Positions 33,481-42,435 of a DNA stretch of 64,000 nucleotides are shown here, piece after piece. Source of the stretch: Treponema sp. GTDB taxonomy: Bacteria; Spirochaetota; Spirochaetia; Treponematales; Treponemataceae. Below the pieces are notes generated by a model. It was given only the letters and a program-made list of their open reading frames with translations. It made no database searches and was not told the origin of the DNA. Position numbers and translations under genes: made by a program. Each line of letters begins with the position of its first letter. Within the stretch, counting starts at the first letter, position 1. The DNA is taken from assembly GCA_024402695.1 (NCBI GenBank), contig JAKSTG010000009.1, positions 18,673 to 82,672 on the forward strand, written 5' to 3'.

Positions 33481-34103
33481 TGACAAAAAACGCTGTCTGC
33501 GAAATGTATAGACGTCTCCAGTCTCAGAATCCGAATCCGGTTTCTGAGTTGGATTATGTGAACGCTTATACTTTGCTGGTAGCGGTTGTTCTCAGTGCCC
33601 AGGCAACAGATAAATCAGTAAATATCGCAACTGAACCTTTGTTTAAAATCGTAACAACACCTGAACAGATGGTTGCCCTGGGCGAAGAAAAACTCATCAC
33701 CTACATCAAATCAATTGGTCTTTATAAAAACAAAGCAAAACATGTAATTGCTCTTTCTGAAAAACTGATTGCAGATTTCAATTCTGAAGTTCCGTCTTCT
33801 CGTGAAGAACTTATGTCTCTTCCAGGAGTTGGCCAGAAAACTGCTAACGTAGTTCAGAACGTAATTTTTAAAATGCCTACAATGCCTGTTGATACTCACA
33901 TTTTCCGTGTAAGTCACCGCATTGGACTTTCAAAGGAAAATACACCAAACAAGGTTGAAGAAGATCTTCTTAAAATCACTCCTGAAGAATTCGGCTTCAA
34001 CGCCCATCACTGGCTTCTTCTTCATGGTCGCTATGTATGCACCGCAAAGAATCCTAAATGTGATGATTGTATTATTTCGGATCTTTGCGCAAAAAACCTG
34101 TAA
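33480..34103 (+). CDS. nth: Endonuclease III
   Basis: Nth is a DNA glycosylase/AP lyase for oxidised pyrimidines. The 207-residue product has the helix-hairpin-helix LPGVGQKTANVV with catalytic Lys (about residue 119), catalytic Asp in VDTHIFRVSHRIGL (about 138), and the C-terminal 4Fe-4S cluster motif C-x6-C-x2-C-x5-C (CTAKNPKCDDCIISDLC). Its ATG overlaps the metK stop by one base, so translation is coupled. Confidence 0.95.
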   Translation: MTKNAVCEMYRRLQSQNPNPVSELDYVNAYTLLVAVVLSAQATDKSVNIATEPLFKIVTTPEQMVALGEEKLITYIKSIGLYKNKAKHVIALSEKLIADFNSEVPSSREELMSLPGVGQKTANVVQNVIFKMPTMPVDTHIFRVSHRIGLSKENTPNKVEEDLLKITPEEFGFNAHHWLLLHGRYVCTAKNPKCDDCIISDLCAKNL

Positions 34104-34145
34104 AATCAGAATGTTGTAAAATCTCCAAAATGTCAAAAAAATATT

Positions 34146-34223
34146 TTGACAAAACTATACAAAATTGCAATAATTTTAAATGCTTATGTAACTTTTGACA
34201 TGGGCGTTTATTTTTGAATTGAA
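34146..34223 (+). promoter_or_regulatory. Candidate promoters of the 34.2 kb barrel gene
   Basis: Two TTGACA boxes are present, at 34146-34151 (AATAAT 17 bp later) and 34195-34200 (ATTGAA 17 bp later). The first pair is the better match. Confidence 0.45.
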
Positions 34224-34246
34224 TTAGCTTTTCATAGGAGGAAATT

Positions 34247-34924
34247 ATGAAAAAGATTCTTATGGCTGCCGTTGCTGCTGCCTGTATGTTCTCAATGTCT
34301 GCTTTGTCATTCGGTGTTAGAGGTGACGTAGATATTGGAATGGGAAAAATTGAAAAAATCGAAAAGGATGATGGATCACAGACAAGCAAACCAGCATACG
34401 AAAAGGCTCCAAATATTTTCTCTGGTTCAGCTGGTGCATGGCTCGATCTTCCAATCTTGAATCTTGCTATTGTATCTGTTGGTCTTAGACCAGAAGTTGA
34501 TGTTGCTTTCAACCAGGGATCTACTTACGAAGCAACTGTAAACAGTGAATCAGGAAAAGTTGAAATCAAGAAAACAGATCTTGAAATTCCACTTTACCTG
34601 GATGCATGTTTCAATTTTTCAGTTCTTAGAGTAAGTGCTGGTGTTGGACCTTACGTTTCTATGCCACTGGAATTCAAGGCATCTGAAAAAACACTTGGCG
34701 GAGAACCACTTAAGGTTCCTAGCGCAGGTTGGGCAAGCCACACTTGGGGTGTTGCAGGATACGTTCAGGCTGGACTTAAGCTTGGACCTGGATACCTTCT
34801 TGGAGACGTTCGTCTGAGCACACCACTTACAAAGGAAGACCTTTTCAAAGCTGGTGACACAGAAGTTGCAAAAGAAAAGTCTTACAAGATTGGTGTAGGT
34901 GCAGGATACGAATTCAAGTTCTAA
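34247..34924 (+). CDS. Small outer-membrane beta-barrel protein
   Basis: The 225-residue product has a signal peptide (MKKILMAAVAAACMFSMSALSFG). The mature part alternates hydrophobic and polar residues in strands (AIVSVGLRPEVDVAF, LRVSAGVGPYVSMPLEF, YVQAGLKLGPGYLLGDVRL) and ends GVGAGYEFKF, a typical outer-membrane C-terminus with a final Phe. Function is unknown; it could be a small porin or structural barrel. AGGAGG precedes the ATG, and a terminator follows. The next gene is similar in kind. Confidence 0.78.
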   Translation: MKKILMAAVAAACMFSMSALSFGVRGDVDIGMGKIEKIEKDDGSQTSKPAYEKAPNIFSGSAGAWLDLPILNLAIVSVGLRPEVDVAFNQGSTYEATVNSESGKVEIKKTDLEIPLYLDACFNFSVLRVSAGVGPYVSMPLEFKASEKTLGGEPLKVPSAGWASHTWGVAGYVQAGLKLGPGYLLGDVRLSTPLTKEDLFKAGDTEVAKEKSYKIGVGAGYEFKF

Positions 34925-34952
34925 TAATCCGAAACTTTAGAAAGTTCAATAA

Positions 34953-34985
34953 AGCGTCCGGAGAAAGAACTTCGGACGTTTTTTT
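34953..34985 (+). terminator. Terminator between the two small barrel genes
   Basis: CGTCCG (34955-34960) pairs with CGGACG (34973-34978), followed by a T-run to 34985. Confidence 0.85.
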
Positions 34986-35040
34986 GTAACTTTTTAGTTT
35001 GCAGAGAGCTTTATCAGTCAGATTTTCAGGAGGTAAACTT

Positions 35041-35643
35041 ATGAAAAAACTTACAAAAAAACTGATTATTGCTGTATGCTCTCTCTTCCTTTTTGCGGGA
35101 GCAGCTTTCTGTGAGGAAGGTTTCAATATGAGTGCAGGGGTTGGTATGGCAAGTTCCTTAATTCTGAAACCTTATGTTTATGAAGATGTGAATTTTGATT
35201 ATGAGTTCTCTAATGGTATTGCGCTTGGAGGCGGAGTGAGATTAAACCAGAACATTACAAGAGCGGTTTACCGTAATACAGAAGGTAATGTTGTTACTTC
35301 TGAAGCTCTGCTTTACACTATGCCTTACCTGATGTTCCAGGCCGGACATTTTACAATGGAAGGCGGGTTTTCAATTTCGGAAGATACACCGGAATTCTGG
35401 AAAAGTCCATTTGTAAAACTTGGCGGTGATTTTCCAATCTGGGATTGTGGAAGAGGAAAAATTGGAATTGATTTTGGGGTTGAAGTTTGGGTTTCGACAG
35501 TTGCTGTAAAACCAGCAGAATCTGATGGCTCTGCCGGAGATGCACTTGCATCAGGTATTGCTACCGGAATAGGAACCGCATTTGCCACAATCTTTAATAT
35601 TCCAAAAGTTTCGCTGGGTATGAAATACTACCTGCCATTCTAA
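35041..35643 (+). CDS. Small outer-membrane beta-barrel protein
   Basis: The 200-residue product begins with signal peptide MKKLTKKLIIAVCSLFLFAGAAFC and continues with amphipathic strands (GFNMSAGVGMASSLIL, GIALGGGVRLNQNITRAVY, AGHFTMEGGFSIS) to SLGMKYYLPF. The last Phe suits outer-membrane assembly. CAGGAGG supports the ATG at 35041 over an upstream in-frame start at 34999. It resembles its upstream neighbour in size and layout, but I cannot show direct homology by eye. Function unknown. Confidence 0.75.
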   Translation: MKKLTKKLIIAVCSLFLFAGAAFCEEGFNMSAGVGMASSLILKPYVYEDVNFDYEFSNGIALGGGVRLNQNITRAVYRNTEGNVVTSEALLYTMPYLMFQAGHFTMEGGFSISEDTPEFWKSPFVKLGGDFPIWDCGRGKIGIDFGVEVWVSTVAVKPAESDGSAGDALASGIATGIGTAFATIFNIPKVSLGMKYYLPF

Positions 35644-35676
35644 AAAAAAGGCGTCTCGAGAGAGACGCTTTTTTTT
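35642..35676. terminator. Bidirectional terminator
   Basis: A 7-bp stem (GCGTCTC 35651-35657 with GAGACGC 35662-35668) is flanked by A8 on the left and T8 on the right, so it works for both convergent genes. Confidence 0.9.
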
Positions 35677-35713
35677 ATGCAGTACAAGATGTTTGTGATT
35701 GGCGGAATTACTG

Positions 35714-37189
35714 CTATTTTGTGGCTGCCTTGATAACTTCGTAGGCGCCGTTATAGATTCCGGCTTCCTTGTTGTTGATGATGTTTCTGCACATGCGGTT
35801 CAGGATTTCTGGATTGTTTTGGAACTGATCCAGCATTTCGCGGACAGAATTTTTTGTTTCGCATTCGTAAGTTCCGTCTCCGATTTCTGCAGAATGGATT
35901 GCTCCCCAGGCTTCGTGTCCACCAACGCGACGGATGAAAAGTTTAGGAACAGGGTAGAAGGCAAGTTCACTTGGTTTTGTTACCAGAACATCACTTCCGC
36001 GCATAAGCAGGTTTGTAACATAAACTGCGGCAAAAATATCCTTGTTGTAGAAAACGTGAATTCCTTTCGGTTCCTTTGAGTCACCTGCAGGAAGGAGGAG
36101 GGAATCGGCAAAAGACTTGGCGTCTTCAAAATTGTCAAAGTGGGTCACGGCGTCTTTCAGTTCAGGAAGATCTTTCAGAAGTCCTTCCCAGACTTTGATG
36201 TGGTCTCCTGTGTTCAGCATGAGCATGGCTTTTCCCGCTTTGATCTCTGGCATAAGGTAACGGATAATGTCTCCGTAGATTTCTTTCTGTGCGCCGGCTC
36301 CACCGATTGTAAGAAGGTAACGTACGGCTCCACCTTTTGCACGACGGTCCATTCTGAGCTGGCAGTCGTTCTCAATGTTTACAACCAGTTCATGATCAAT
36401 ATAGTGACCAACACATTTAAGAGAACCTTCGGTCATTGGTTTAAGGATGTTGTCTTTGTCCATTCCGCGAAGAGCTTTGTAGCCCAGATATGAACTTTCA
36501 GTCTGGACTGTATGAAGGGAACCTTCTGCCAGGTGAAGGGCCATAGGCCAGTTGTCAGGAATTGCGTTTACTACATTTGTGAGGCCTGCGTGAACTGCGC
36601 CCTGAACCGGATAAACATGGGCTCCGACAAAAGGAATGTCTTTTGGAAGGTCTGTATAAACCGGTGTGAAAAGTTCTGCCACTTTCTGGTCAGCGCTGTT
36701 GTATGAAAGCTGGCGGAATCCTTCCGAGTTCATTGGTTCCCAAACCAGTTTGTTGAAAAGCTTGTATTTTTGGGACCAGCGGGAACCCAGGGAATAAAGT
36801 TCATTCTGGCTTTTTATGATTTTACCGGCGGTTGCTTTCTGGAAAGAGTGAAGGTCAAACCAGTATGGAGTGTAACCCATGGAACGGGCAGCCGAAGCCA
36901 GGGCAATGGAAATGCGGTAATGTCCGAATCCCATTCGAATATTACCAACAATAAGTGGTTTTACGCCTTTAGAACAGTCTGAAAAATTGTAAGGGGAAGA
37001 GGCTTCTTCATCAATCAACAGGTTGTTTACCCCAAGATTTTCAAGAACGGGAACAGGTTCTGCCTTAAGATGATATTTTGCATTTCTGTCATCGCCGAAT
37101 TTGCGGATAAACTTTTTCTGGTTTTTCACGCCTTTACGTATAACAGAGGCAGGCATTTCATTTCCAAAAATGATTTTTGATTTATCCAT
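35714..37189 (-). CDS. GT-B-like glycosyltransferase family protein
   Basis: The 491-residue product has GNIRMGFGHYRISIALASAARSMGY at about residues 83-107, a glycine-rich first loop like that of MurG/monogalactosyldiacylglycerol synthases. It also has LLTIGGAGAQKEIYGDIIRYL near residue 290, the usual start of the second GT-B domain, and TKPSELAFYPVPKLFIRRVGG near 420, where such enzymes bind the donor. The acceptor is unknown; it may build a glycolipid. ATG 37189 has GGAGG five bases upstream; a TTG start at 37201 is less likely. It is divergent from a TetR gene with a shared operator. Confidence 0.68.
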   Translation of the reverse strand: MDKSKIIFGNEMPASVIRKGVKNQKKFIRKFGDDRNAKYHLKAEPVPVLENLGVNNLLIDEEASSPYNFSDCSKGVKPLIVGNIRMGFGHYRISIALASAARSMGYTPYWFDLHSFQKATAGKIIKSQNELYSLGSRWSQKYKLFNKLVWEPMNSEGFRQLSYNSADQKVAELFTPVYTDLPKDIPFVGAHVYPVQGAVHAGLTNVVNAIPDNWPMALHLAEGSLHTVQTESSYLGYKALRGMDKDNILKPMTEGSLKCVGHYIDHELVVNIENDCQLRMDRRAKGGAVRYLLTIGGAGAQKEIYGDIIRYLMPEIKAGKAMLMLNTGDHIKVWEGLLKDLPELKDAVTHFDNFEDAKSFADSLLLPAGDSKEPKGIHVFYNKDIFAAVYVTNLLMRGSDVLVTKPSELAFYPVPKLFIRRVGGHEAWGAIHSAEIGDGTYECETKNSVREMLDQFQNNPEILNRMCRNIINNKEAGIYNGAYEVIKAATK

Positions 37190-37208
37190 GTTTTCCTCCA
37201 ATTTGAAT

Positions 37209-37305
37209 TTGACAACTATCGTCTGCCATGATAATCTGATTGAGTAATTGATAGTCCAACTATCAATTTGTGATTACAGTATATCTTTGATAGGTGAGTT
37301 GTCAA
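37209..37305. promoter_or_regulatory. Divergent promoter with TetR operator
   Basis: A perfect 9+9 bp palindrome with 3-bp centre, ATTGATAGT (37247-37255) and ACTATCAAT (37259-37267), lies mid-region. More half-sites occur: ACTATC at 37215-37220 and GATAG at about 37289-37294. The minus-strand promoter is TTGACA (37305-37300), 16 bp, TATACT (37283-37278). The plus-strand promoter is TTGACA (37209-37214) with TAATCT at 37232-37237. The arrangement points to the TetR protein at 37306 repressing both directions. Confidence 0.75.
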
Positions 37306-37953
37306 GTGAAAGAAAAAGAACTTTTGAAAAATCCCGCCAAACTTAGGGAAGAACGCTACAACTATGCTGTTGGTGTGGCTGCAGATCTTTTCCTGGAAAA
37401 AGGAATCGACAATGTCAAAATGACCGACATTGCAGATAACTGCGGAATTGGTGTGGCATCCCTTTACAGGCATTTTGAAACAAAAACGGAAATCGTAATC
37501 CGTGCAGGACAGATCCTCTGGGAAAGAGTGAATGTTGATTTCCTGAAATATATGGACAAGGGAAATACCGAAAATGGACTGGATCGTCTGGTTTATCTTC
37601 TTGGCTATTTCAAGAAAGTCTATGGGAGCAAAAAATCCTTCATAAAGTTCCTTGATGATTTTGACAGACTTATGCTTGCAGAAAAGATTGAAGCAGAACG
37701 TCTTGAAGGATACGGTAAGTCCATTGTGAATTTCTATGATCCTATTTATGCCGCTTACGAAATGGGAAACCATGACGGAACAATCAGAAAGGTGAATGAT
37801 CTTAAAATTGTGTATTATGCAATAACTCATTCCCTGATGGCTCTCTGTCAGAAGTTCATAAGGGGAGCAATCCTTTCTGACGACCAGACATCCCTTGGCG
37901 AAAAAGAAATCGATAAATTATTGGAAATGACAGCAGCATTCCTTGCTGCTTAA
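37306..37953 (+). CDS. TetR family regulator of the glycosyltransferase/transporter divergon
   Basis: The 215-residue product has a TetR DNA-binding domain (LFLEKGIDNVKMTDIADNCGIGVASLYRHFETKTEI, about residues 28-63) and a helical C-terminal domain for ligand and dimerisation. The start is GTG at 37306 with AGGTGAG upstream; another GTG at 37294 is in frame. The GPH transporter gene follows 14 bp later, and the glycosyltransferase-like gene is divergent, so it probably senses a sugar or glycolipid-related ligand. The palindrome at 37247-37267 is its likely operator. Confidence 0.88.
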   Translation: MKEKELLKNPAKLREERYNYAVGVAADLFLEKGIDNVKMTDIADNCGIGVASLYRHFETKTEIVIRAGQILWERVNVDFLKYMDKGNTENGLDRLVYLLGYFKKVYGSKKSFIKFLDDFDRLMLAEKIEAERLEGYGKSIVNFYDPIYAAYEMGNHDGTIRKVNDLKIVYYAITHSLMALCQKFIRGAILSDDQTSLGEKEIDKLLEMTAAFLAA

Positions 37954-37967
37954 ATCAGGAGGAAAAA

Positions 37968-39383
37968 ATGAGTGAAAAATCTTTGAGCTTGAAAGAAAAA
38001 ATTGCTTTCGGTATTGGTGCTGTCGGAAAAGATATGGTTTACATGCTTTCGGCAAGCTATATCCTTTACTACTACCAGGACATTATGGGAGTGAGCGCTG
38101 TTGCAATGGGAATCATCCTGCTGGCAGCCCGTGTTTTTGATGCATTCAATGATCCGATCATGGGTGTTATTGTTGCAAAGACAAAGACCCGCTGGGGAAA
38201 ATTCCGCCCATGGCTTTTTATCGGAACTGTAACAAATGCAATCATTCTGTTCCTTATGTTTGCGGCTCCTCCTGCTTTGAACGGCGCCGGTCTTGTTGCT
38301 TACGCAGCCGTTACCTATATCCTTTGGGGTGTTACCTACACAATGATGGATATTCCTTTCTGGTCAATGATTCCTGCTTTCACAAAAGCCGGTAAAGAAC
38401 GTGAAGGAATGTCGGCACTTGGCCGTTCTTGCGCAGGTGTTGGTTCAGCCCTGGTTACAATTGTGACAGTTCTTGCAGTAAGAGCTCTTGGAACAATGAC
38501 TGCAGGTGAGGGTGCTTCTCAGAAAATGATTGAGATGGCCGGTTATAAATGGTTCTCTCTTGTGATTGCAGTTCTGTTCGTTCTTTTTACAGTTATCATG
38601 TGTATTTCGATCAAGGAAAAATCAACCGTTGATATGAGAACTCCTGGTGTTGGCGAAATGTTCAAAGCCCTCATCAAAAATGATCAGGCTGTAATTATGG
38701 TTTGCGCAATTGTTCTGATTAACACAGCTTTGTATACAACTTCGAACCTGACAATCTACTTCTTCAAATATGACTTTGGTGGAGCAAATGCCTGGGAAGG
38801 TCAGTACACTCTGTTCAATACAGCTTCAGGCGGTTTCCAGATTCTGGCTATGATGATTCTGTTCCCAGTTCTCCGCAAGTTCATGAACTCAATGAAAATC
38901 ATGTTCACAAGTTTTGGAATGGCTTTTGCAGGTTATATTTCACTTCTGGCAATTTCTCTTTCAGGTTCAACAAATGTGTATCTTCTGCTTGTTCCTGCAT
39001 TCCTGATCATGAGCGCCCTTGGAATGATGAATGTTGTTCTTACAATCTTCCTGGCAAATACCTGTGACTATGGTGAGCTTAAAAACGGCCGTCGTGATGA
39101 ATCGGTTATTTTCAGTATGCAGACTTTCGTTGTAAAACTTTCTTCCGGAATTGCAGCACTTTTTGCTTCCCTTATTCTTCAGTTCACAAAAATCTCCGAA
39201 CTTTCAAAACTGGAAGAAATCCAGATTGCAGCCGATGCAAGTCGTACAGGACTCCGTTTTTCCATGACTCTGATTCCGATGGTTTTCATGGTAATCGCAA
39301 TCATCCTGTTCAAGAGAAAGTATTCTCTTACAGATGAACGCATGGAAGAAATCCAGGCTGAGCTGGCAACAAGAGAAGCCTAA
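37968..39383 (+). CDS. GPH family (MelB-like) sugar:cation symporter
   Basis: The 471-residue inner-membrane protein has about 12 hydrophobic segments. It also has the glycoside-pentoside-hexuronide family marks: KEKIAFGIGAVGKDMVYML at the N-terminus, ARVFDAFNDPIMGVIVAKTKTRWGKFRPWL (cation and sugar site, about residues 45-75) and CDYGELKNGRRDESVIF near residue 365. It would import an oligosaccharide or glycoside with Na+ or H+. GGAGG precedes the ATG. It is co-directional with tetR, and a terminator follows. Confidence 0.9.
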   Translation: MSEKSLSLKEKIAFGIGAVGKDMVYMLSASYILYYYQDIMGVSAVAMGIILLAARVFDAFNDPIMGVIVAKTKTRWGKFRPWLFIGTVTNAIILFLMFAAPPALNGAGLVAYAAVTYILWGVTYTMMDIPFWSMIPAFTKAGKEREGMSALGRSCAGVGSALVTIVTVLAVRALGTMTAGEGASQKMIEMAGYKWFSLVIAVLFVLFTVIMCISIKEKSTVDMRTPGVGEMFKALIKNDQAVIMVCAIVLINTALYTTSNLTIYFFKYDFGGANAWEGQYTLFNTASGGFQILAMMILFPVLRKFMNSMKIMFTSFGMAFAGYISLLAISLSGSTNVYLLLVPAFLIMSALGMMNVVLTIFLANTCDYGELKNGRRDESVIFSMQTFVVKLSSGIAALFASLILQFTKISELSKLEEIQIAADASRTGLRFSMTLIPMVFMVIAIILFKRKYSLTDERMEEIQAELATREA

Positions 39384-39422
39384 TCAAATAGAAAAGTACA
39401 TAACCTTTCCATAAAAACTTAA

Positions 39423-39455
39423 AAAGAGATATCACAGACGATATCTCTTTTTTTT
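39423..39455 (+). terminator. Terminator after the GPH transporter
   Basis: A 10-bp stem (39423-39432 with 39441-39450) is followed by a T-run to 39455. It abuts the -10 box of the next gene (TACAAT 39458-39463). Confidence 0.9.
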
Positions 39456-39470
39456 GCTACAATGATTTTC

Positions 39471-40388
39471 ATGAATAATAAGACCACTTCTTTCCTGGCC
39501 AGCGCCGGACTTATTTTTGTTACTATTATATGGGGTTTCGCTTTTGTTGTCGTAAAAGATTCCCTTGATTCAATCGGGCCTGTATGGATGGTCGCTTTCA
39601 GATTCACCATTGCCGCAGTGGGACTTTCTTTATTCACGATTAAACGCTTCCAGAATAAAACCCGACATGACTGGTTTAACGGCCTTGTTACAGGTTTCTT
39701 CCTTTATGCCGCATATCTTACCCAGACAATCGGATGTAATTACACAACTGCCGGTAAGAATGCATTCCTTACAACAGTTTACGTTATGCTGGTTCCTCTT
39801 TTGAGCTGGCCTTTGTATAAGAAGCGCCCGGGCTGGTATGTTTTTGTTGCTGCGGCTATGAGCCTTACAGGAATCGGGCTTTTGAGTCTTGGGAACGGTG
39901 ACAAGGGCATCAACATCGGGGATCTTCTTACTCTGGTTTGCGGCCTTTTTTATGCCCTTCATATTCTTTGGACAGAAAAATGCAACAAGGAAGGGGTGGA
40001 CACAATTTTCCTGACAGTTCAGCAGTTTATCTTTGCGGCACTTTTTGCATGGCTTTCGGCTCCGTTTATTGACGGATCTTTCCCTACAGAAGGACTTATG
40101 AACAATAAGGTCATCTTGTCCATGCTTTATCTTGGTGTACTCAGCTCACTTCTGGCTTTCCTTCTTCAGAACATCAGTTTGAAATATCTTCCGGGGCCGC
40201 TGGCATCTCTGTTCATGAGTTTTGAAAGTGTGTTCGGAATCCTTTTCAGTATTATATTCCTTCACGAAGCAGTTTCTGTAAAAATGGCCTTTGGATGTAT
40301 TTTGATTTTTATGGCAGTACTTCTTGCAGAAACACGGTTTGACTTCTTCCGTCATAAAAAAACGACAAAAATATTGGAAAATTCCTAA
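39471..40388 (+). CDS. EamA/DMT family transporter
   Basis: The 305-residue protein has two EamA repeats with ten transmembrane segments: LIFVTIIWGFAFVVVKDSL at the start, TTAGKNAFLTTVYVMLVPLL, and LKYLPGPLASLFMSFESVFGILFSIIFLHE in the second repeat. Such proteins export or exchange metabolites such as amino acids; the substrate is unknown. ATG 39471 is used instead of 39462, which lies inside TACAAT (39458-39463). The -10 is only seven bases before the start and no Shine-Dalgarno exists, so the transcript should be leaderless. Confidence 0.87.
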   Translation: MNNKTTSFLASAGLIFVTIIWGFAFVVVKDSLDSIGPVWMVAFRFTIAAVGLSLFTIKRFQNKTRHDWFNGLVTGFFLYAAYLTQTIGCNYTTAGKNAFLTTVYVMLVPLLSWPLYKKRPGWYVFVAAAMSLTGIGLLSLGNGDKGINIGDLLTLVCGLFYALHILWTEKCNKEGVDTIFLTVQQFIFAALFAWLSAPFIDGSFPTEGLMNNKVILSMLYLGVLSSLLAFLLQNISLKYLPGPLASLFMSFESVFGILFSIIFLHEAVSVKMAFGCILIFMAVLLAETRFDFFRHKKTTKILENS

Positions 40389-40411
40389 AATGTGGAATAC
40401 TATTAAAGTAT

Positions 40412-40440
40412 TTTACAATTTTGTGATAGTGCTGTAAAAT
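40412..40440 (+). promoter_or_regulatory. Promoter of the GGDEF gene
   Basis: TTTACA (40412-40417), a 17-bp spacer and TAAAAT (40435-40440) lie immediately before ATG 40449. Eight bases separate the -10 from the start codon and no Shine-Dalgarno is present. Confidence 0.6.
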
Positions 40441-40448
40441 AAAACACT

Positions 40449-42407
40449 ATGGGTGTAAGGAAATCTATAGGTTGTATTATTGTTAATCCTGAAGCAGCCT
40501 ATCAGCAACGATTATTAAAGGGGATACAGGCGCAGGTCGCAAAATATGATTGCGATTTACAGGTGTATACACCCTTAGTATCTCTCGGCACCCCTTTTGA
40601 AGATTACATCGAACAGGATCTGAACATCCTGAACCTTATCAATTTTGACCTTCTGGACGGCGTTCTTGTCTGTCCAAGATCCTTCATCGTAAACAACAAT
40701 CAGAAACCATTAGATGACCTTGTAAATCTTCTTAAAAAGAAATGTAAAAAGCCTGTAGTCTGCCTGGACGAAAGCCTTAAAGGCACAGATTATCCTGTTA
40801 CCCACACAAATAAAAAATCAGTTTTCAAAGATATTGCAGATCATGTTTTTATCGAAAAGAAATGTAAATCGGTTATTTATCTTTCCGGTCTTGCAGACGA
40901 TGAAAAAATCAATGAAATCTACAAGGTTATTGTGGGTAGAGGAAGAGCAGCCGGCGTTACAAAAGACAAGATTAAGCTGGAACACGGCGACTTCTGGTAC
41001 ACAGGCGGAAAGAAACTGGCAGACAGACTGATTTCAAAAGAACTGGAACTGCCGGATGTTGTCATCTGTGAAAATGACTATATGGCTCTGGGGCTGGAAA
41101 ATCAGCTTCGTCGTGCCGGAATCAACTGCCCTGAAGATCTGTTTATTACAGGTTATGAAGCAACACAGGACGCTTTCCTTAACGATGTAACAATCACTTC
41201 TTACGTGCCTCGTGAAGAACGAATGGCTATGGAAGCTGTAAATCTTCTTATGACTTTGATTAATCCTGAGGTAAAGGTTATTAAGCCAAAACCAAAGGGA
41301 GAAGAAGGTCTCATTGCTGCCGGAAGTACCAATTCCCTTATGGCAGACGTAAGAGTTTATAAGCGCGCAGTTCGTGACTGGATCTATAAGGTTAATCGTA
41401 CCGAAGAAGAATGGAATGCCCGTGAGTTCTTTGATATCGGACGCCTTATGGAAAGCTACATGTTCGAAGAGCTTACAGAAAAAAATACACCAATCGAATG
41501 TCTTTTTAGAATCTTCTGTGATGCTTATCTGCTGGAACCATATTCGGCTTTCTATCTGAATCTTTGTCCTGACTGGATGGATTCAAGCGTTGTTCACTCA
41601 AAAGGTTATCCATCCGAAATGATTCGTGCCATCGACAAGGTTGCAAAAACACATCCGAACTATGTGCAGGGTGTAAACAAATATACTCTCGATAAAGACT
41701 ATACATTCAAGACTAAGAAAGTGCTTCCTGCAATGGACAAGCCTTGGAAGTTGCCACAGACCTATTATTTTATTCCGCTTCATTTTGCTCAGAACACATT
41801 CGGTTATGCAGTTCTGCAGTTTGATGCAGAACGTCTTCTGGTTCCAACTGCAATGCACCGTAACTGGTTCAGAAACGTTCAAAATGCGCTGGAAATGACC
41901 CGCACCAAAAACAGACTTTATTCACAGAGTCTTATTGATGGTCTTACAGGTGTATTCAATAGAAATAAATTTAAGGATCTGTGTACCGACGGAACAAAAG
42001 CTCTTGTGGCAGATAATGTCGGTATCATGATGCTGGATATCGACTTCTTCAAACAGGTAAATGATACTTATGGTCATGCTGTTGGAGATGAATATCTTAG
42101 AAAAATTACACATCTGGCAAAAAGCTGTATCCGCGAAAGCGATATGATTATCCGATGGGGTGGAGAGGAATTCGTTATTTTCTGTCTTGGTTGTACAGAC
42201 GAAAAACGCCTTTATGCCATTGGAGAAAAAATCAGAAAAACAATTGCCAACTGTACTGATCTTGTTAGCCGCGTAACTGTCAGCATTGGTATTTCTGTAT
42301 ATGACGGAATGAACTATGAATCTTCTGTTGCCAATGCCGATGAAGCCCTTTATTACGCAAAACAGCACGGCCGAAATAGAGTTGTTCTGTACAGCAAAAT
42401 CAAATAA
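40449..42407 (+). CDS. Diguanylate cyclase with LacI-type periplasmic-binding-like sensor
   Basis: Residues about 5-285 resemble the sugar-binding domain of LacI/GalR regulators (IGCIIVNPEAAYQQRLLKGI, DVVICENDYMALGLENQLR, FITGYEATQDA) but without the DNA-binding helix-turn-helix and without a signal peptide. So the sensor is in the cytoplasm. A middle region of ~190 residues is unassigned. The C-terminal GGDEF domain has DGLTGVFNRNKF, LDIDFFKQVNDTYGHAVGDEYL and an active-site RWGGEEF (about 569-575), with an RESD inhibitory site five residues upstream. It should make cyclic-di-GMP in response to a sugar-like ligand. A serine hydrolase gene follows. Confidence 0.86.
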   Translation: MGVRKSIGCIIVNPEAAYQQRLLKGIQAQVAKYDCDLQVYTPLVSLGTPFEDYIEQDLNILNLINFDLLDGVLVCPRSFIVNNNQKPLDDLVNLLKKKCKKPVVCLDESLKGTDYPVTHTNKKSVFKDIADHVFIEKKCKSVIYLSGLADDEKINEIYKVIVGRGRAAGVTKDKIKLEHGDFWYTGGKKLADRLISKELELPDVVICENDYMALGLENQLRRAGINCPEDLFITGYEATQDAFLNDVTITSYVPREERMAMEAVNLLMTLINPEVKVIKPKPKGEEGLIAAGSTNSLMADVRVYKRAVRDWIYKVNRTEEEWNAREFFDIGRLMESYMFEELTEKNTPIECLFRIFCDAYLLEPYSAFYLNLCPDWMDSSVVHSKGYPSEMIRAIDKVAKTHPNYVQGVNKYTLDKDYTFKTKKVLPAMDKPWKLPQTYYFIPLHFAQNTFGYAVLQFDAERLLVPTAMHRNWFRNVQNALEMTRTKNRLYSQSLIDGLTGVFNRNKFKDLCTDGTKALVADNVGIMMLDIDFFKQVNDTYGHAVGDEYLRKITHLAKSCIRESDMIIRWGGEEFVIFCLGCTDEKRLYAIGEKIRKTIANCTDLVSRVTVSIGISVYDGMNYESSVANADEALYYAKQHGRNRVVLYSKIK

Positions 42408-42435
42408 AGCATTTTAATTCCAAAGGAAAGCAATT

